A stretch of 64,000 nucleotides of DNA, from positions 246,458-310,457 of the forward strand of contig BQMF02000484.1 in NCBI GenBank assembly GCA_027922465.2, written 5' to 3'. The DNA comes from Turritopsis dohrnii (lineage: Eukaryota; Cnidaria; Hydrozoa; Anthoathecata; Oceaniidae). A program made the position numbers and the translations under genes. The notes beneath the pieces were generated by a model. It was not told the origin of the DNA and did no database searches. It saw only the letters and a program-made list of their open reading frames with translations. This document shows, piece after piece, positions 23,315-34,100 of this stretch. Each line of letters starts with the position of its first letter. Position 1 is the first letter of the stretch.

Positions 23315-24067
23315 TCTATATATTAATAGCCGATTCTCCATTTGTTTGTTTGTCTGTTTTTTGGACAAAAAGCAGCAGTGGCAGAACATGGCATCATGTT
23401 CGGTTTGCCAGTGTATTCTAATGCTTGCCTGACTGTCTGAGGCGGGTTAACTTTTTTTCGAGCAATCAAAATGTTTAAAAACCGATACGTAAAAAAAGAG
23501 TATCATGAAACAAAATATTTTTTTCCTTTTGTCTTAATAGTTGTCTTAATTTTTTTTAATCGATTTCTTTTAATCTATTTTAATCTGATCAAACGTTTTT
23601 TATTCACTTCATTCATTTAGCACGTGCATTTTTTTCTCCTCCCGTGTGATCTTTTTAAGGGAAATCATTTTTTCACCAACTTCTGACAGCACCCATGTTA
23701 GAGCACGTAAAATAAAACCTAATAATAAGTTGAAAAGTTTTTTCTCTCTGCGTTTTGAGTGTATTGTTAAACTGATATTTGATTGGTTTAAAATCGTAAA
23801 TAGACACCACGTGAAGTTCACGTTCGGAATGCATTGTGTAAAGCAAGAAAGTCTGCTGGCATTTTAAATGCGACAACGACAATAAACGGCTGAGTTAAGA
23901 ACATGCAAGATTTGAAACACCAGAAAAGGAATTTTTTCTTCACGTGCAAACGAGCTTTATTTAGCGATAAAGCCAGCAGCAAAGGTTTTAAGTGCAATAA
24001 TTTGGAGCAGGTGGTGATGCAACGCAGGGTGAACATGGGCGGGGAGCGACGCCGCCTTGGCGGCTAG
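23315..24067 (+). mobile_element. Short non-autonomous Helitron, plus copy (753 bp)
   Basis: It begins at 23315 with TCTATATATTAATAGCCGAT directly after the CTAG of the preceding Helitron and ends at 24067 with hairpin GCCGCC-TT-GGCGGC and CTAG. Its inverted relative lies at 27109-26233. The pair shares TTTGTTTG-type repeats near the 5' end and the segment TGCCTGACTGTCTGAG. No coding capacity. Confidence 0.8.
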
Positions 24068-24118
24068 TATATATAATTACGCCAAATACGATGACATTAG
24101 CACATATATGATCATTAC

Positions 24119-24924
24119 ATCTTTTTAAAGTTTTGTTGGTGTTTTCATCCTGACCATTGGCCTGTGGATGATACACAGCCGTTTTTCTTCTTTCGATGTC
24201 GAACAGCTTATATATTTCATTGTTTATCTAGAAATATAATTTCAGAGGATCGTAAGCATTTATAGCGCTAAACATTAAAATATCAATTGGTATTAACATA
24301 CATTTCATCTACCGGTTTCAAACCAGCTAATCTTTATTGTTAACCTTGTTAAAACCTTGTTAAATTTGTTTGGGATGATGAGCATTTGGTCACATGATGA
24401 CTTGTTCTTCCAAACGCTTTTGAGAGAGTTTTCACCAAGAACTTTAATGGTTTGAAACTGGTAGATGCATACCCTCTAACATCAGCATTTAAAATTACAC
24501 TTATAGTAACTTGTCACGCTGATTATGAATAATCATTATTCGCCTGACTGATTTCTCATCGTCTAGGCTTATCTTGAAAAAAAATGTCTGGGAAAGCGAA
24601 GCGAGAGTCATTATTTACATCCTCATGCTTACTTGTAAGGTTGTTGAAATTTAAATATTGAAATTGGAGTGATAAGAATGGCTTATATACCTCATTGCAA
24701 AACTCTTTTCCGTTATCGGAAATGACAGCCTTCGGAAAACCATACGTTGTTACTAAGTTGATAATGAACTTAGCAACAGTTGTAGCTCTTTTATCGGAAC
24801 AAGCATATGCCACTGGCCACTTCGAAAACAGGTCAGTTGCCATTAAAATATATTTATTACCCCTCTGAGTTTCTTTGAGAGGACCAACAAAGTCAATTCC
24901 AACAATCTCCCATACATGATGTGT
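24119..24924 (-). pseudogene. Retroviral-type integrase catalytic core exons (in inverted segment)
   Basis: Two minus-strand exons encode a DDE integrase core. The first (24924-24691, 78 codons, AG before and GTATATAAG after) has WEIVGIDFVGPL with the first Asp, ATDLFSKWPVA, and VISDNGKEFCNE with the second Asp. The second (24227-24119) begins in phase and gives VYHPQANGQDENTNKTLKR with the catalytic Glu. The next protein part, KLANENHDWDDVLEMALFS, is on the opposite strand at 27161. This suggests the segment was inverted. The domain integrates DNA by strand transfer. Confidence 0.75.
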
Positions 24925-24988
24925 CTAAATTCAATACATTCGAGTTACATATTATGTAAAATCTTTACGTAAAGACTGTAAAATTTAT

Positions 24989-25240
24989 ATGAACCACAAT
25001 TGGTCTCAATTCTTTGAAGATCTGTGTTCGGGGTTTATTGAATTGACAGGTGTCGCACGAGGAAATCTAGGTATTCAGAAACTTATGTCAATTGCGGTTC
25101 AGTTGATTCACATCTTTGTTAGGAGGAGTAAAGATATAAAGAAATTTTTAAACTACATGAAAAACTGGGAAATTAACAATATTCATTTAATAATAACTTA
25201 TGATTATTTACCCCCTGCTGAATTATTTGGTACCCCCTAG
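24989..25240 (+). other. Unassigned 83-codon open frame
   Basis: An open frame with a protein-like composition (WSQFFEDLCSGFIELTGVAR, then a basic helical stretch) lies next to the integrase exons but on the other strand. No family recognised and no clear splice context. It may be chance. Confidence 0.2.
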
Positions 25241-25790
25241 TAAATTTGTAAGGGGATACCAAATAATTCTATATGAAGTACCTAATATTTCTATAAGGGG
25301 CATATACCAAACAATTTAGAAAGCAATACCGAATAATTTAGAAAGGGATACCCAATAATTTCGAAGGGGGTGCCAAATAAGTCAGAAAAGGATACTGAAT
25401 TATTTAGTACCTCCTACTGAATTATTTGGTACCCCCTAGTGAATTTGTAAAGGGATACCAAATAATTCTATATGAGATACGTACTATTTCTATAAGGGGT
25501 ACCAAATAATTCAGAAAGGAATATCGAATAATTCAATAGGGGGTACTAAATAATTCTATATAATGTAGTGTATACCAAATAATCTTCTTTAGTATTACTA
25601 AATGGATGTGTTGAGAATGAGAAACATTTCACAAGTTAGTGTATAACAAATGAAGGATGGTACTTTGTGCTTCAATTTTTTTAGTTTCGCCGTACGAATA
25701 GCATCTTGGCATAGTGTCTAATAGTCATCTGTAGGAACTACGGGGGTACCAAATAGTTCGGGGGTACCATATAATTCATTACAGTACTCC
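25205..25790. repeat. GGTACC-centred satellite in both orientations
   Basis: The word GGGTACCAAATAATTC and its inverse GAATTATTTGGTACCCC, with variants such as GGGATACCAAATAATTC, occur about fifteen times with irregular spacing and alternating orientation. The spacers are not constant, so this is not a CRISPR array. Two outlying copies lie at 25745-25780. Confidence 0.7.
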
Positions 25791-26232
25791 AGAGTATAAG
25801 AAGGTTTACAATTTGAAACGTTTGAAATTAATAACGTCCATTGAACATCAGCCACGAGGTTGCATTGAATATTCCTATTGAAATTCACATACACGTTTTT
25901 TTTATAAGAACAATTTTATAAGAACACAAGCCTCAGATTTGGCCATAAAATAAGAACAAAATAAGAACAACCTGAGGCTCGAATTAATGTTTCAAAAATT
26001 AAGAAAAGCCTGAGTTTGAATTTTCTTATTTTCTTTCAACTTTAACTCTTTCAATGATAAACAGTTCAAAATTATATATAATTGTTTTCATTTGAGATCG
26101 CGTCTTTTCTCACCTACAATACAATGTGCGAAATTAATTAATAACGGCGCGACTAATGGCCTGTATTATGTTATTACGGGCTTGTCTTACGAGAGACTTT
26201 GATCTTCCGGTCTGGGGTAAATGAGGACATAA
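25791..26232. other. No supported gene
   Basis: AT-rich sequence with a short inverted pair AGCCTCAG / CTGAGGCT around 25928-25980 and repeated AATAAGAACAA words. Nothing further recognised. Confidence 0.35.
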
Positions 26233-27109
26233 CTAGCCGCCAAGGCGGCGTCGCTCGCCGCCCATGTCCACCTGCTCTGTATCACTGTATCAATAAATGT
26301 CAAATTTCCTCATAAACGGCTCGTACAACCAGAAGCAGATTCAAAGTCACAACCTCTGGTAAAACCAATCTTTTATCAGTGTAACAATACACTCAAAACG
26401 TATAGAGAGAAAACTTCAACTTTTTATTAACTTTTGTTTCAAAAAAGTTACGTGCTCTAACATGGGTGCTATCAAACGTAAGGGGGGAATGGTTTCTCTT
26501 CTAAAAAAGATCACACGGGAGGAGAGAAGAAAAGGCACGTGCTAAATGAATCAAGTGAATAAAAAAAACGTTCGATCTGATATAAAATAAAATAGATTAA
26601 AAGAAATCGATTAAAGACAACTATTATGACAAAAGCAAAAAAAGTATTTTGTTTTATGATATTTTTTTTTACCTATAGGTTTTTAAACATTTTGATTACT
26701 CGAAAAAAAAGTTCACCCGACTCAGACAGTCAGGCAAGGATACGTTAGGATACACTGGTAAACCGAGATGCTACTACGTTCTGCCACGGCTGTTTTTTGT
26801 CCAAAATGTTTTATCAGTTAGTTTCTTTGTATTTAGTTGATGTATTGTTTTCAAAGCCAAGTCAACGTGGAATATAAAACTAACAAAATAATAAAAACGA
26901 AACGTTATTCCTATTAGTTCATCAGCCAAAAAAGGTCACATTGCGATTGGGGTTGCATTGTATTTGCTTCGAACTCACGTCGCACACAAAAAAATAAATA
27001 ATTTCGGTCACAACTCAATCTACCATTTTGCGTGAATTACAAACAAACGAACAAACGCACAAACAAACAAACAAACAGACAGACAGAGAATCGGCTATTA
27101 ATATATAGA
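26233..27109 (-). mobile_element. Short non-autonomous Helitron, minus copy (877 bp)
   Basis: On the minus strand the 5' end is A-free TC start TCTATATATTAATAGCCGAT at 27109 and the 3' end is hairpin GCCGCC-TT-GGCGGC with CTAG at 26236-26233. T follows the 5' end on the plus strand as expected for insertion into AT. It is the inverted relative of the copy at 23315-24067, about 120 bp longer because of extra sequence near its 5' end. Confidence 0.8.
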
Positions 27110-27877
27110 TAAGATAAAGATTTTTATAAGATAAAGATTTTTCTTAATACTTTCATGTAGGAAACTAATCAAATTAGCCAATGAAAATCACGACTGGGAT
27201 GATGTGCTTGAAATGGCATTGTTTTCAATGCGAACAGAAACACATTGTTCCACAAAATTGAAACCTTTTGATTTGATGTTTGGCGGTAGACCTTTTAACC
27301 AGAAAGAAGCTAATGAAGAGGTAAATGACACACTTTCCCTTAACCTGAATAATTAAAATACAGTGCACTGATATAAAATCATTAGTAAACTGAGTCAGCA
27401 ATTTTGCGAGGGAATCTCTACGAGAGTCAATCATTTGCTTACTGATTATTTGTCATAAATACTTAATATTTTTTATCATATGCCAGCCATTTGCTACCGC
27501 TGACATCAGCACACTGCAGCCCACAGTTGTACTTAACAGTCCAATATCTTTAGTCAGACCTGAATTTGGTATTCGTTGTCATTTGAATTTGGAAAATCCA
27601 ATCTTTGTTTTAGGACATTATAAAAGAAACTAGCCGCCCAGGCGTCGCTCGCCACTCATGTTCAGCATAAGTCCAATTCACGAAAAATTAAATTAAGAAC
27701 TGATAAAAATGCATGTGATGGTTTTAACACGGATGAAAATTTGGAAATGCTGACTATAAGGGTGAGCAAAAAATGTCATAGAGTGTTCAGCAGAAACATA
27801 AATTCTCATGAAAAAGTGTTGACAATACTACAAAGATAGCATCAACAAATAAATAAATAAATAAACCAAATAAAGGT

Positions 27878-28298
27878 TACCGTAATGCTTCGATTAGACG
27901 CCCTGGGCGTTAATTAACTTTTTTGAATTTTTAGGGGGGCTGCTATTCGAAGGGGGGCGTTTAAAAGAGGGGGGCGTCTATTGAATTTTTGTGAACTCTT
28001 CTTTTTCGTAAATATAAACTAAATATAAACATCGATAAAAAAATATACGAAATTAAACTTCAAGATTATCGTCAATGAAGACAAAGTTTCCAACTGTTAG
28101 TTTAAAATTTAAAAAGAAAGGCGTCTATCGCAAATTTCCATATTTTTATACAAAATGAAAACATTGAGGCTGAAACAATGCAATGTAGTAGTTCTACATG
28201 CCTTAATTAGTGTGTCTCTAGAGAGGGGCGTCTAATAGAGTGGGACATTTATTCAAAAATCTCCTGAAAAGGGGGCGTTTAATCGATACATTACGGTA
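27878..28298. mobile_element. MITE with TA ends and GGGGGCG words (421 bp), nested in Helitron
   Basis: Ends are TACCGTAATGCTTCGATTAG at 27878 and its imperfect inverse, TAATCGATACATTACGGTA, ending at 28298, giving about 27-base inverted repeats bounded by TA. Inside, GGGGGGCGTTTAA, GGGGGGCGTCTATTGA and AGGGGCGTCTAATAG recur. TA duplications are used by Tc1/mariner and pogo elements. No transposase. Confidence 0.65.
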
Positions 28299-29600
28299 TC
28301 TTTAATCACTTTTGTAAAAGTGTATATCGACTTCGTTAATGGTCTTCCAATGCGTTTTTTGGTTTAATCCATTAATTCTTGGAAATGATAATTCTCGGTA
28401 GCGAGTGCATTGCATCTACGTACGCATGCAGTTGGAATTAACGGATCTTCCGAAAAGTGCATTTTTAAAAATTGATGACATATCATTCGTAAGCGAAGCC
28501 AAAGAATCTAAAAAAATAAATAAATAAAGTTAAGGTTGAATTTAAAATCCGAAATGTGCAGCCGACAATATATCTTCCAACTAAACTTTCATTCACAATT
28601 ACCTTGACAATGCTATCTAGACTATAGTAGATACTGGTTATCCATAGGATACTGTCAGGAAAGGTTTTTCCCATGAACTACCAACACCAAGTTGACCTCA
28701 ATACTATACTATAAATCTAAAGAATCTGAATAAATATAAGTTAAAGATAATGAATTAAGTTAGTCAATTTTGTCAGTTAGGAAAGAAGATGTTATTTATT
28801 TATTTACAGTTTGCTTTATTATTAATAAACAGCTGCTCGTTCCCAGCCAATTTCTCAATTGTTCTATTTCTGCTGACATCAGCATATTCCATTCATTATC
28901 TTTAACACAGAAACAATAAGCTCTTTATCCTCAATAAACCAAATGAACTAACTTTAAGGAATAGTAATCCCTCAAACTGACAAAGAAGTTTTTCTCTTAA
29001 ACCATAACCTGTAATGTCATTTCACAAAACATCCCAACCGGCACATTTGTTAAAAACTCTCTGCGAAGGAGTGCATTTCTATATAAATATACACACAATT
29101 TCAATAAAAATTCTCTCCGTCACAGTGACTTTTTGTTGATTTTGCCGACTGGGATAGTGAAATAAAGATCAAAGGAAGTATGTAACAACTTTAATTCCAA
29201 CTCTACCTAAACTCTCATTTAGATAACAACAGACTTCTTATAGAATAAGATTCGCAAGTGATTTGTAACGACTAAATAAAGATTAATCCGTATATAACAA
29301 CATATTTTCTAACTAAATAAACTACAATAACTAAATAAATTAAAATAAAATAAAATAAACTATGGTATGGAATTACATTACACTCGACCGCAAATGACTG
29401 ATTAAACAACCCATTATTCCCTAAAACACAAATTAGAAAAACTATTCGGAAGCTTAAGTAAGTGGGCGCTAATCAGCCATTCACGGTCTAAATTTAATTT
29501 GTTGGTTCAGTTCACTTGATTATTTTTCATTCCGAGAATTTGATTATAGACATTTTAAAACTAATTTTAATGAAAACTGAACCTTAGTGTATGGTAACTC
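28299..29600. other. Helitron interior without supported gene
   Basis: AT-rich sequence within the 8.8-kb Helitron. Some AAATAAAT runs and short open frames, none with a recognisable domain. Confidence 0.35.
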
Positions 29601-29607
29601 CATACCG

Positions 29608-29657
29608 TATAAGGGATCAGCCCTCACTCAAAAACAGTGAGGACTGACCCCTTATAC
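29608..29657. repeat. Near-perfect hairpin, 22-bp arms
   Basis: GTATAAGGGATCAGCCCTCA followed by CT, a CAAAAAC loop, and AGTGAGGACTGACCCCTTAT then AC. The two 22-base arms differ at two positions. It may be a tiny foldback element or a structured RNA end. Confidence 0.6.
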
Positions 29658-29711
29658 TTCATCTCATAATGCTTCAGATTGAAAAATTTTTTTTGTTTTT
29701 TTGGGGTTTTT

Positions 29712-30677
29712 TTATATTTTTTTTTTGTGGGGGGACGTAACACTCTCGGTCACGCCCCCCATTTTTTTCCATATTTGGAAGGCCCTCCTGGACTTGGAGC
29801 CAGGATGGGCCTTCCTATATGCGAAGAAGTCTTGTCGTGTTACTAAAATAAAATGATAGAAAGTTAAGGATCAGTTAAGATAATAAAAAAACAAATTGTA
29901 TGGCTTATACGAAAAACTTCACAACTCACAACGTGTGGTCTCTTGCGATTCTAAACAGGAAGATAAAATTAAAAAATGCAAATATGATCAAGTCCATGTA
30001 AAGAGCCAACATGTATTAGTGAAAATAAACGCTTACTCTGGCTACTTCCTTGGACTAAGTGCCCTATAACATAAAAGATGAACAATGTAAATACTACATC
30101 TATTAAAGTGCATTCTACATGTTAAGAAGGAAAATATCAAACCACCACCATTCGCGCCATTCTCCTTGTCTATGAATGAAATAGAATGAAATTACAATAT
30201 ATTGACAGTGATATCCATAAAACAGCAAAAAGAAAATAAGAACTCACCTTCTCTTAATAAATCTTCTTCTTCTGAAAGGAAAGGCAAAGTATTAATAACC
30301 TATTTAAATTGATGGTATTTTGGTATTTTAAAGGATTAAGTTCTTTTACCTTTTTTGGATATATCACTAACTAAAATATAAAAGAAAGTATTTCTAAATA
30401 GACAATCCTGTCATTTTCTCCTATATTTAAAGCTTCATTTGAAAACTTACCAGCATCCTCCACTTCATCAACATCAACTAAAACATACAACATACCCATG
30501 AGGATTTAAGCTGCATTAATAATCTCAAATATAATTAAAAGCATTAAATACTTACTTTTTTCCACAAATGGGTTTTTAGAAACTAAAATAAAACAGTGAC
30601 AAAATCATTTTTCATTCTTATTTCAAAATAGAAAAAGCAGAAAGATTATTACCATTTATTTGTGCTGTGGCAGCCAT
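29712..30677 (-). CDS. Micro-exon gene inside Helitron, function unknown
   Basis: On the minus strand an ATG exon (30677-30653, 25 bases: MAATAQIN + 1 base) is followed by exons at 30582-30556 (27), 30477-30451 (27), 30370-30350 (21), 30271-30248 (24), 30169-30143 (27 or 24), 30063-30037 (27) and 29950-29930 (21). Each is preceded by AG and followed by GT, each has a length divisible by three, and all keep phase 1. Introns are about 70-87 bases. The product is hydrophilic and acidic: VSKNPFVEK, IDVDEVEDA, VSDISKK, EEEDLLRE, DKENGANGG, GHLVQGSSQ, KSQETTR. The proposed last exon, 29842-29712, lies in a foldback element and is doubtful. No signal peptide or known domain; NPF is a possible EH-domain ligand. 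It may be a captured host gene 5' end. Confidence 0.6.
29734..29844. repeat. Foldback element of about 110 bp
   Basis: Outer arms CGTAACAC and GTGTTACT enclose a second strong stem, GGAAGGCCCTCCTGG and CCAGGATGGGCCTTCC, with an eight-base loop. One arm overlaps the proposed last exon of the micro-exon gene, which weakens that exon call. Confidence 0.55.
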
Positions 30678-30689
30678 TTTTTTTTCTTT

Positions 30690-31154
30690 ATAAGATTATT
30701 ATTAATTCACTAAAACAATGAATTGATAAAACGCATGCACAACCCATGGTAACAGAGTACACGACGTGAACGTAAGTCAATGGGACTTGTACTCCACCTA
30801 AAAAAACAAATGTACAGAAACAAAATGTTTTTAAGGTAAAATAGTTCAGTAACAATAAAAGCATATCATCTATTTTCAGCACCACCACAAAGTAATTGTC
30901 AGTGATTTAACAAAATAGCATCACTCAATCCACCACTGCAGTTGAGCAACACAATGTCACAGAGTTGGTATACCAACTTAGCCAAAAAGCCGCTTTTAGA
31001 CAACTGCAATGATATTCACTCTCCAAATGAGTGAGGATATCAAAATGCTCACCGGAAAAGCAGTGTTTTCATTTCCGGTATTTTTGTAACTCACTCAACA
31101 ATACAATACTTTTGTGGATATGAAAAGATGAAAGAAAAGATATGCAGAATTAAG
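30690..31154. other. Helitron spacer between helicase gene and micro-exon gene
   Basis: About 460 bases without a supported frame. On the minus strand a T-rich tract and AG near 30797 could be an acceptor for an untranslated first exon of the micro-exon gene; not certain. Confidence 0.3.
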
Positions 31155-34100
31155 TTACTGTAATACTTGTGGAAAGACAACATTTTGAGTATACATCTTT
31201 CCATTGATATAACCTTGTTTCCCAGTAGCAGCAACTTTGATTTTCACATTATTAAATGCCTTTGCCCTGGAACATGCCACATATAGCTGACCGTGAGAAA
31301 AGCACGGACTCTGCAAAAACAAACCAATTTTATCAAATGTTTGACCTTGACTCTTGTTAATAGTGAAAGAGTAGGCCAAACGGATAGGCAATTGTCTGCG
31401 TTTCAATGTAAAAGGCATACCTGTATCTGAAGGTGACAGTTCAACCCTAGGTATGAAAATGATTTCTCCAACTGCTGACCCTGTCAAAACTTCAGCTTTA
31501 ATAAAATTGCCTGACAGTTCACGGATAATCAAGCGTGTGCCATTACAGAGACCCTTCCTGATATTAAGGTTCCTCAAGAGCATAATAATAGCCCCAACTT
31601 TAAGCTTCAAACAATGAGGAGGCATACCTGATGGCGTGATGCTATTTAAAAAATCAAGCAGATAATTTTGCCGCTCATCTTCATCATCACATACCACCTC
31701 ATCAGCACTGCAATAACAAACTACATTTCCTGGCAATCTGTCCAACACCTCATTGTTAATGATAAACGATTGCTCGTTTGTTGGTGTCAAAATGGCTGTG
31801 GCGGCATATTCATAAGGTTCCAATCCGTCATACATCACCGATATAATAGAAGTGTTTTGGGGAACAACGCAACAATCAGGGATTTCGACTGAGCCTTTAG
31901 CAGGTACATTTTGTTTTGTTGGCAGTTCACCATTACCAAGTTGTAATAGCCATGCACAGAATTATAGTTCTTCCGGCCTGGCTCTCATGTTCTCGGTAAG
32001 TGAGTACTTTACCACTGATGCCCATAAGTTTTGTCAAGCAAACTTCAATAACATCAGTTGGTTTTGCCTTCTTCACAACTGGTAAACACTGACGAAAATT
32101 GCCACCCCACAAAAGTACCTTTCCACCGAAAAGTGCATCACTACCGCAAATATCACGTAGTAATCTGTCGATAGCATGAAAAATGTGCGTAGACACCATT
32201 GTAGCTTCATCAATCAGAAACAGGTCAATACTCCGAAGGTATTCTGCATGTTTAGATGTCGGGGTTATCTTACATACGCTGTTTTCTAAAACAGGAACAG
32301 GCAAACGAAATAATGAATGCAATGTACATCCACCAGAGAGTAAGGTGGCTGCAATACCTGTATATGCAGCAGTTGCAACTTTCCAACCTCTGACTCTACA
32401 TGCTGCAATAACATAGTTATATGTAAAAGTTTTACCTGTGCCAGCTGGTCCATCTAGATAAAACAATGTTTCAAGTTGTGCTAAACCATTACGCACATTT
32501 GAAACAGCAGACAAAATTGCATCAGCCACAGCTACCTGCTGTTCATTAAGCTGAGGCCTTACCTGTTGTGCCCTGTCAATGTAAACATTTACATCCACTT
32601 CTTCCTCGGGGATCTGTTGAACCAACTCTGGAAGATTAAACTGAGTTAAGGACATACCGAATTGTTTCAGGACATTATCAATATAACCCAAAGCTCTTTG
32701 TTCTGCTTGGGCAAGAGCTAATGTTCGAGTGTAGTCCTCACACAGATGCTCCTTGAATGTATTCCACAACTCAAGGGGATTGGATGGTTCGCAGTGTGTC
32801 AAAATCGTGACAAACAGCTGTCTCATCTGTTGGGCCATTTGAAAGGTTGACGCCTCTTCCAATGTGTTATGCCACTCTTCATCATCTTGTAGAAGACCCG
32901 AAGGAAAAAACGTTCTCCTTCTGATGGACCGGCATTGTATAACCGAGCGACAATTGGTTTGAATGTCTTTTTTCGTTTTTGCCATTTTTTCTGTTTGTCA
33001 TGAAAGACATAATGATATGGAATATCTGAATAAAGAAACTGTCGAGCATCAGCATCTTCCAAATTCAGCTTAAACCATGCTGTTAGGTGACTATCTTTCA
33101 ATGCCCCTTCAGCAGCTGCCTCTTCCTCACCAGCTCTAAAATAAACCTGATGACAATTAGGTAAATGAACAGCTAATCGTTTGATAGTGTGGGATTTATC
33201 ATTCATGGAGAACTAAAAAATTCTCCACAATGCTTCCGGTGCACTGACATATCGAGCATCTAGAAATGTTTTAATTTCGTCATGCTCCAGACATTCATTA
33301 ATCTCAACATTAGCATGATCATGTCCTTTGTAAAAGTATTTAAAGAGATATTTCACACTTTTTATCGTGGTACATGCTTCCAAATTTATGTGAGCATTGT
33401 ATTTTTTTGACAACTACGGGCAGTATGGTACAACCCATTGATTATCCAAGTCCACGTTTTTTACCCTCACTGTACGACCATCATTGCGTCTGCGATACAT
33501 TGGATACCCATTTGCATTCATTTGGGTTGCATCACAGAATGGCTTTGGAAAATTCTTGGTACAGTTGCCATCATCTCCCATGCAGACTGAATTAGGATTT
33601 GCATTCCCACAGGGACCATGAATCATACATGATCTGATGATGTTATGTAGCTCTGGTTCAAGTTCAGGATCTGGTATTTCAGCAGAAATTAAGCTGTCAA
33701 TATCATCAGCATTCTGCAGTTTGTCCTCTTCAGCTAAATGGATAAGAATATGTTCATGAGGTAAAGAACGTTTCTGAAACTCAATAACATACAGGTGCGA
33801 AATGGATTTCCCCAAAACACCATTTTTAGTAATATCCTCTAAGAGTGATTTCAATTTCAAATTAAAAACACGTGCAACCAAGTCAGGTCGATAATGTGCT
33901 GGCTCATTATCCAAATTTTCAGTAATTTCTCGCCATTTGGGATTGCACGTGAAAGTGCAAAACAAATCTGGTTTTCCCATTTTAGTGACCATAGCCATAG
34001 CATCTTGATAATTTTGTAGCATGGCTCTTGGACCACCCTGAAATGAAGAAGGTAGAATTACTGGTCTGCCTGCATGAAGGCCACGATTTTCTGCAACATT

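Noticed and set aside
24064..24067. GCCGCC hairpins as a tRNA or RNA gene
   Set aside because: They sit directly at CTAG Helitron ends in four places and are explained as Helitron terminators.
25205..25790. Possible CRISPR array
   Set aside because: Repeats occur in both orientations with irregular spacing and no unique spacers of constant length, in an animal-type genome.
29600..29660. Hairpin as a bacterial-type terminator
   Set aside because: The setting is a spliced eukaryotic locus; such a terminator has no meaning here.
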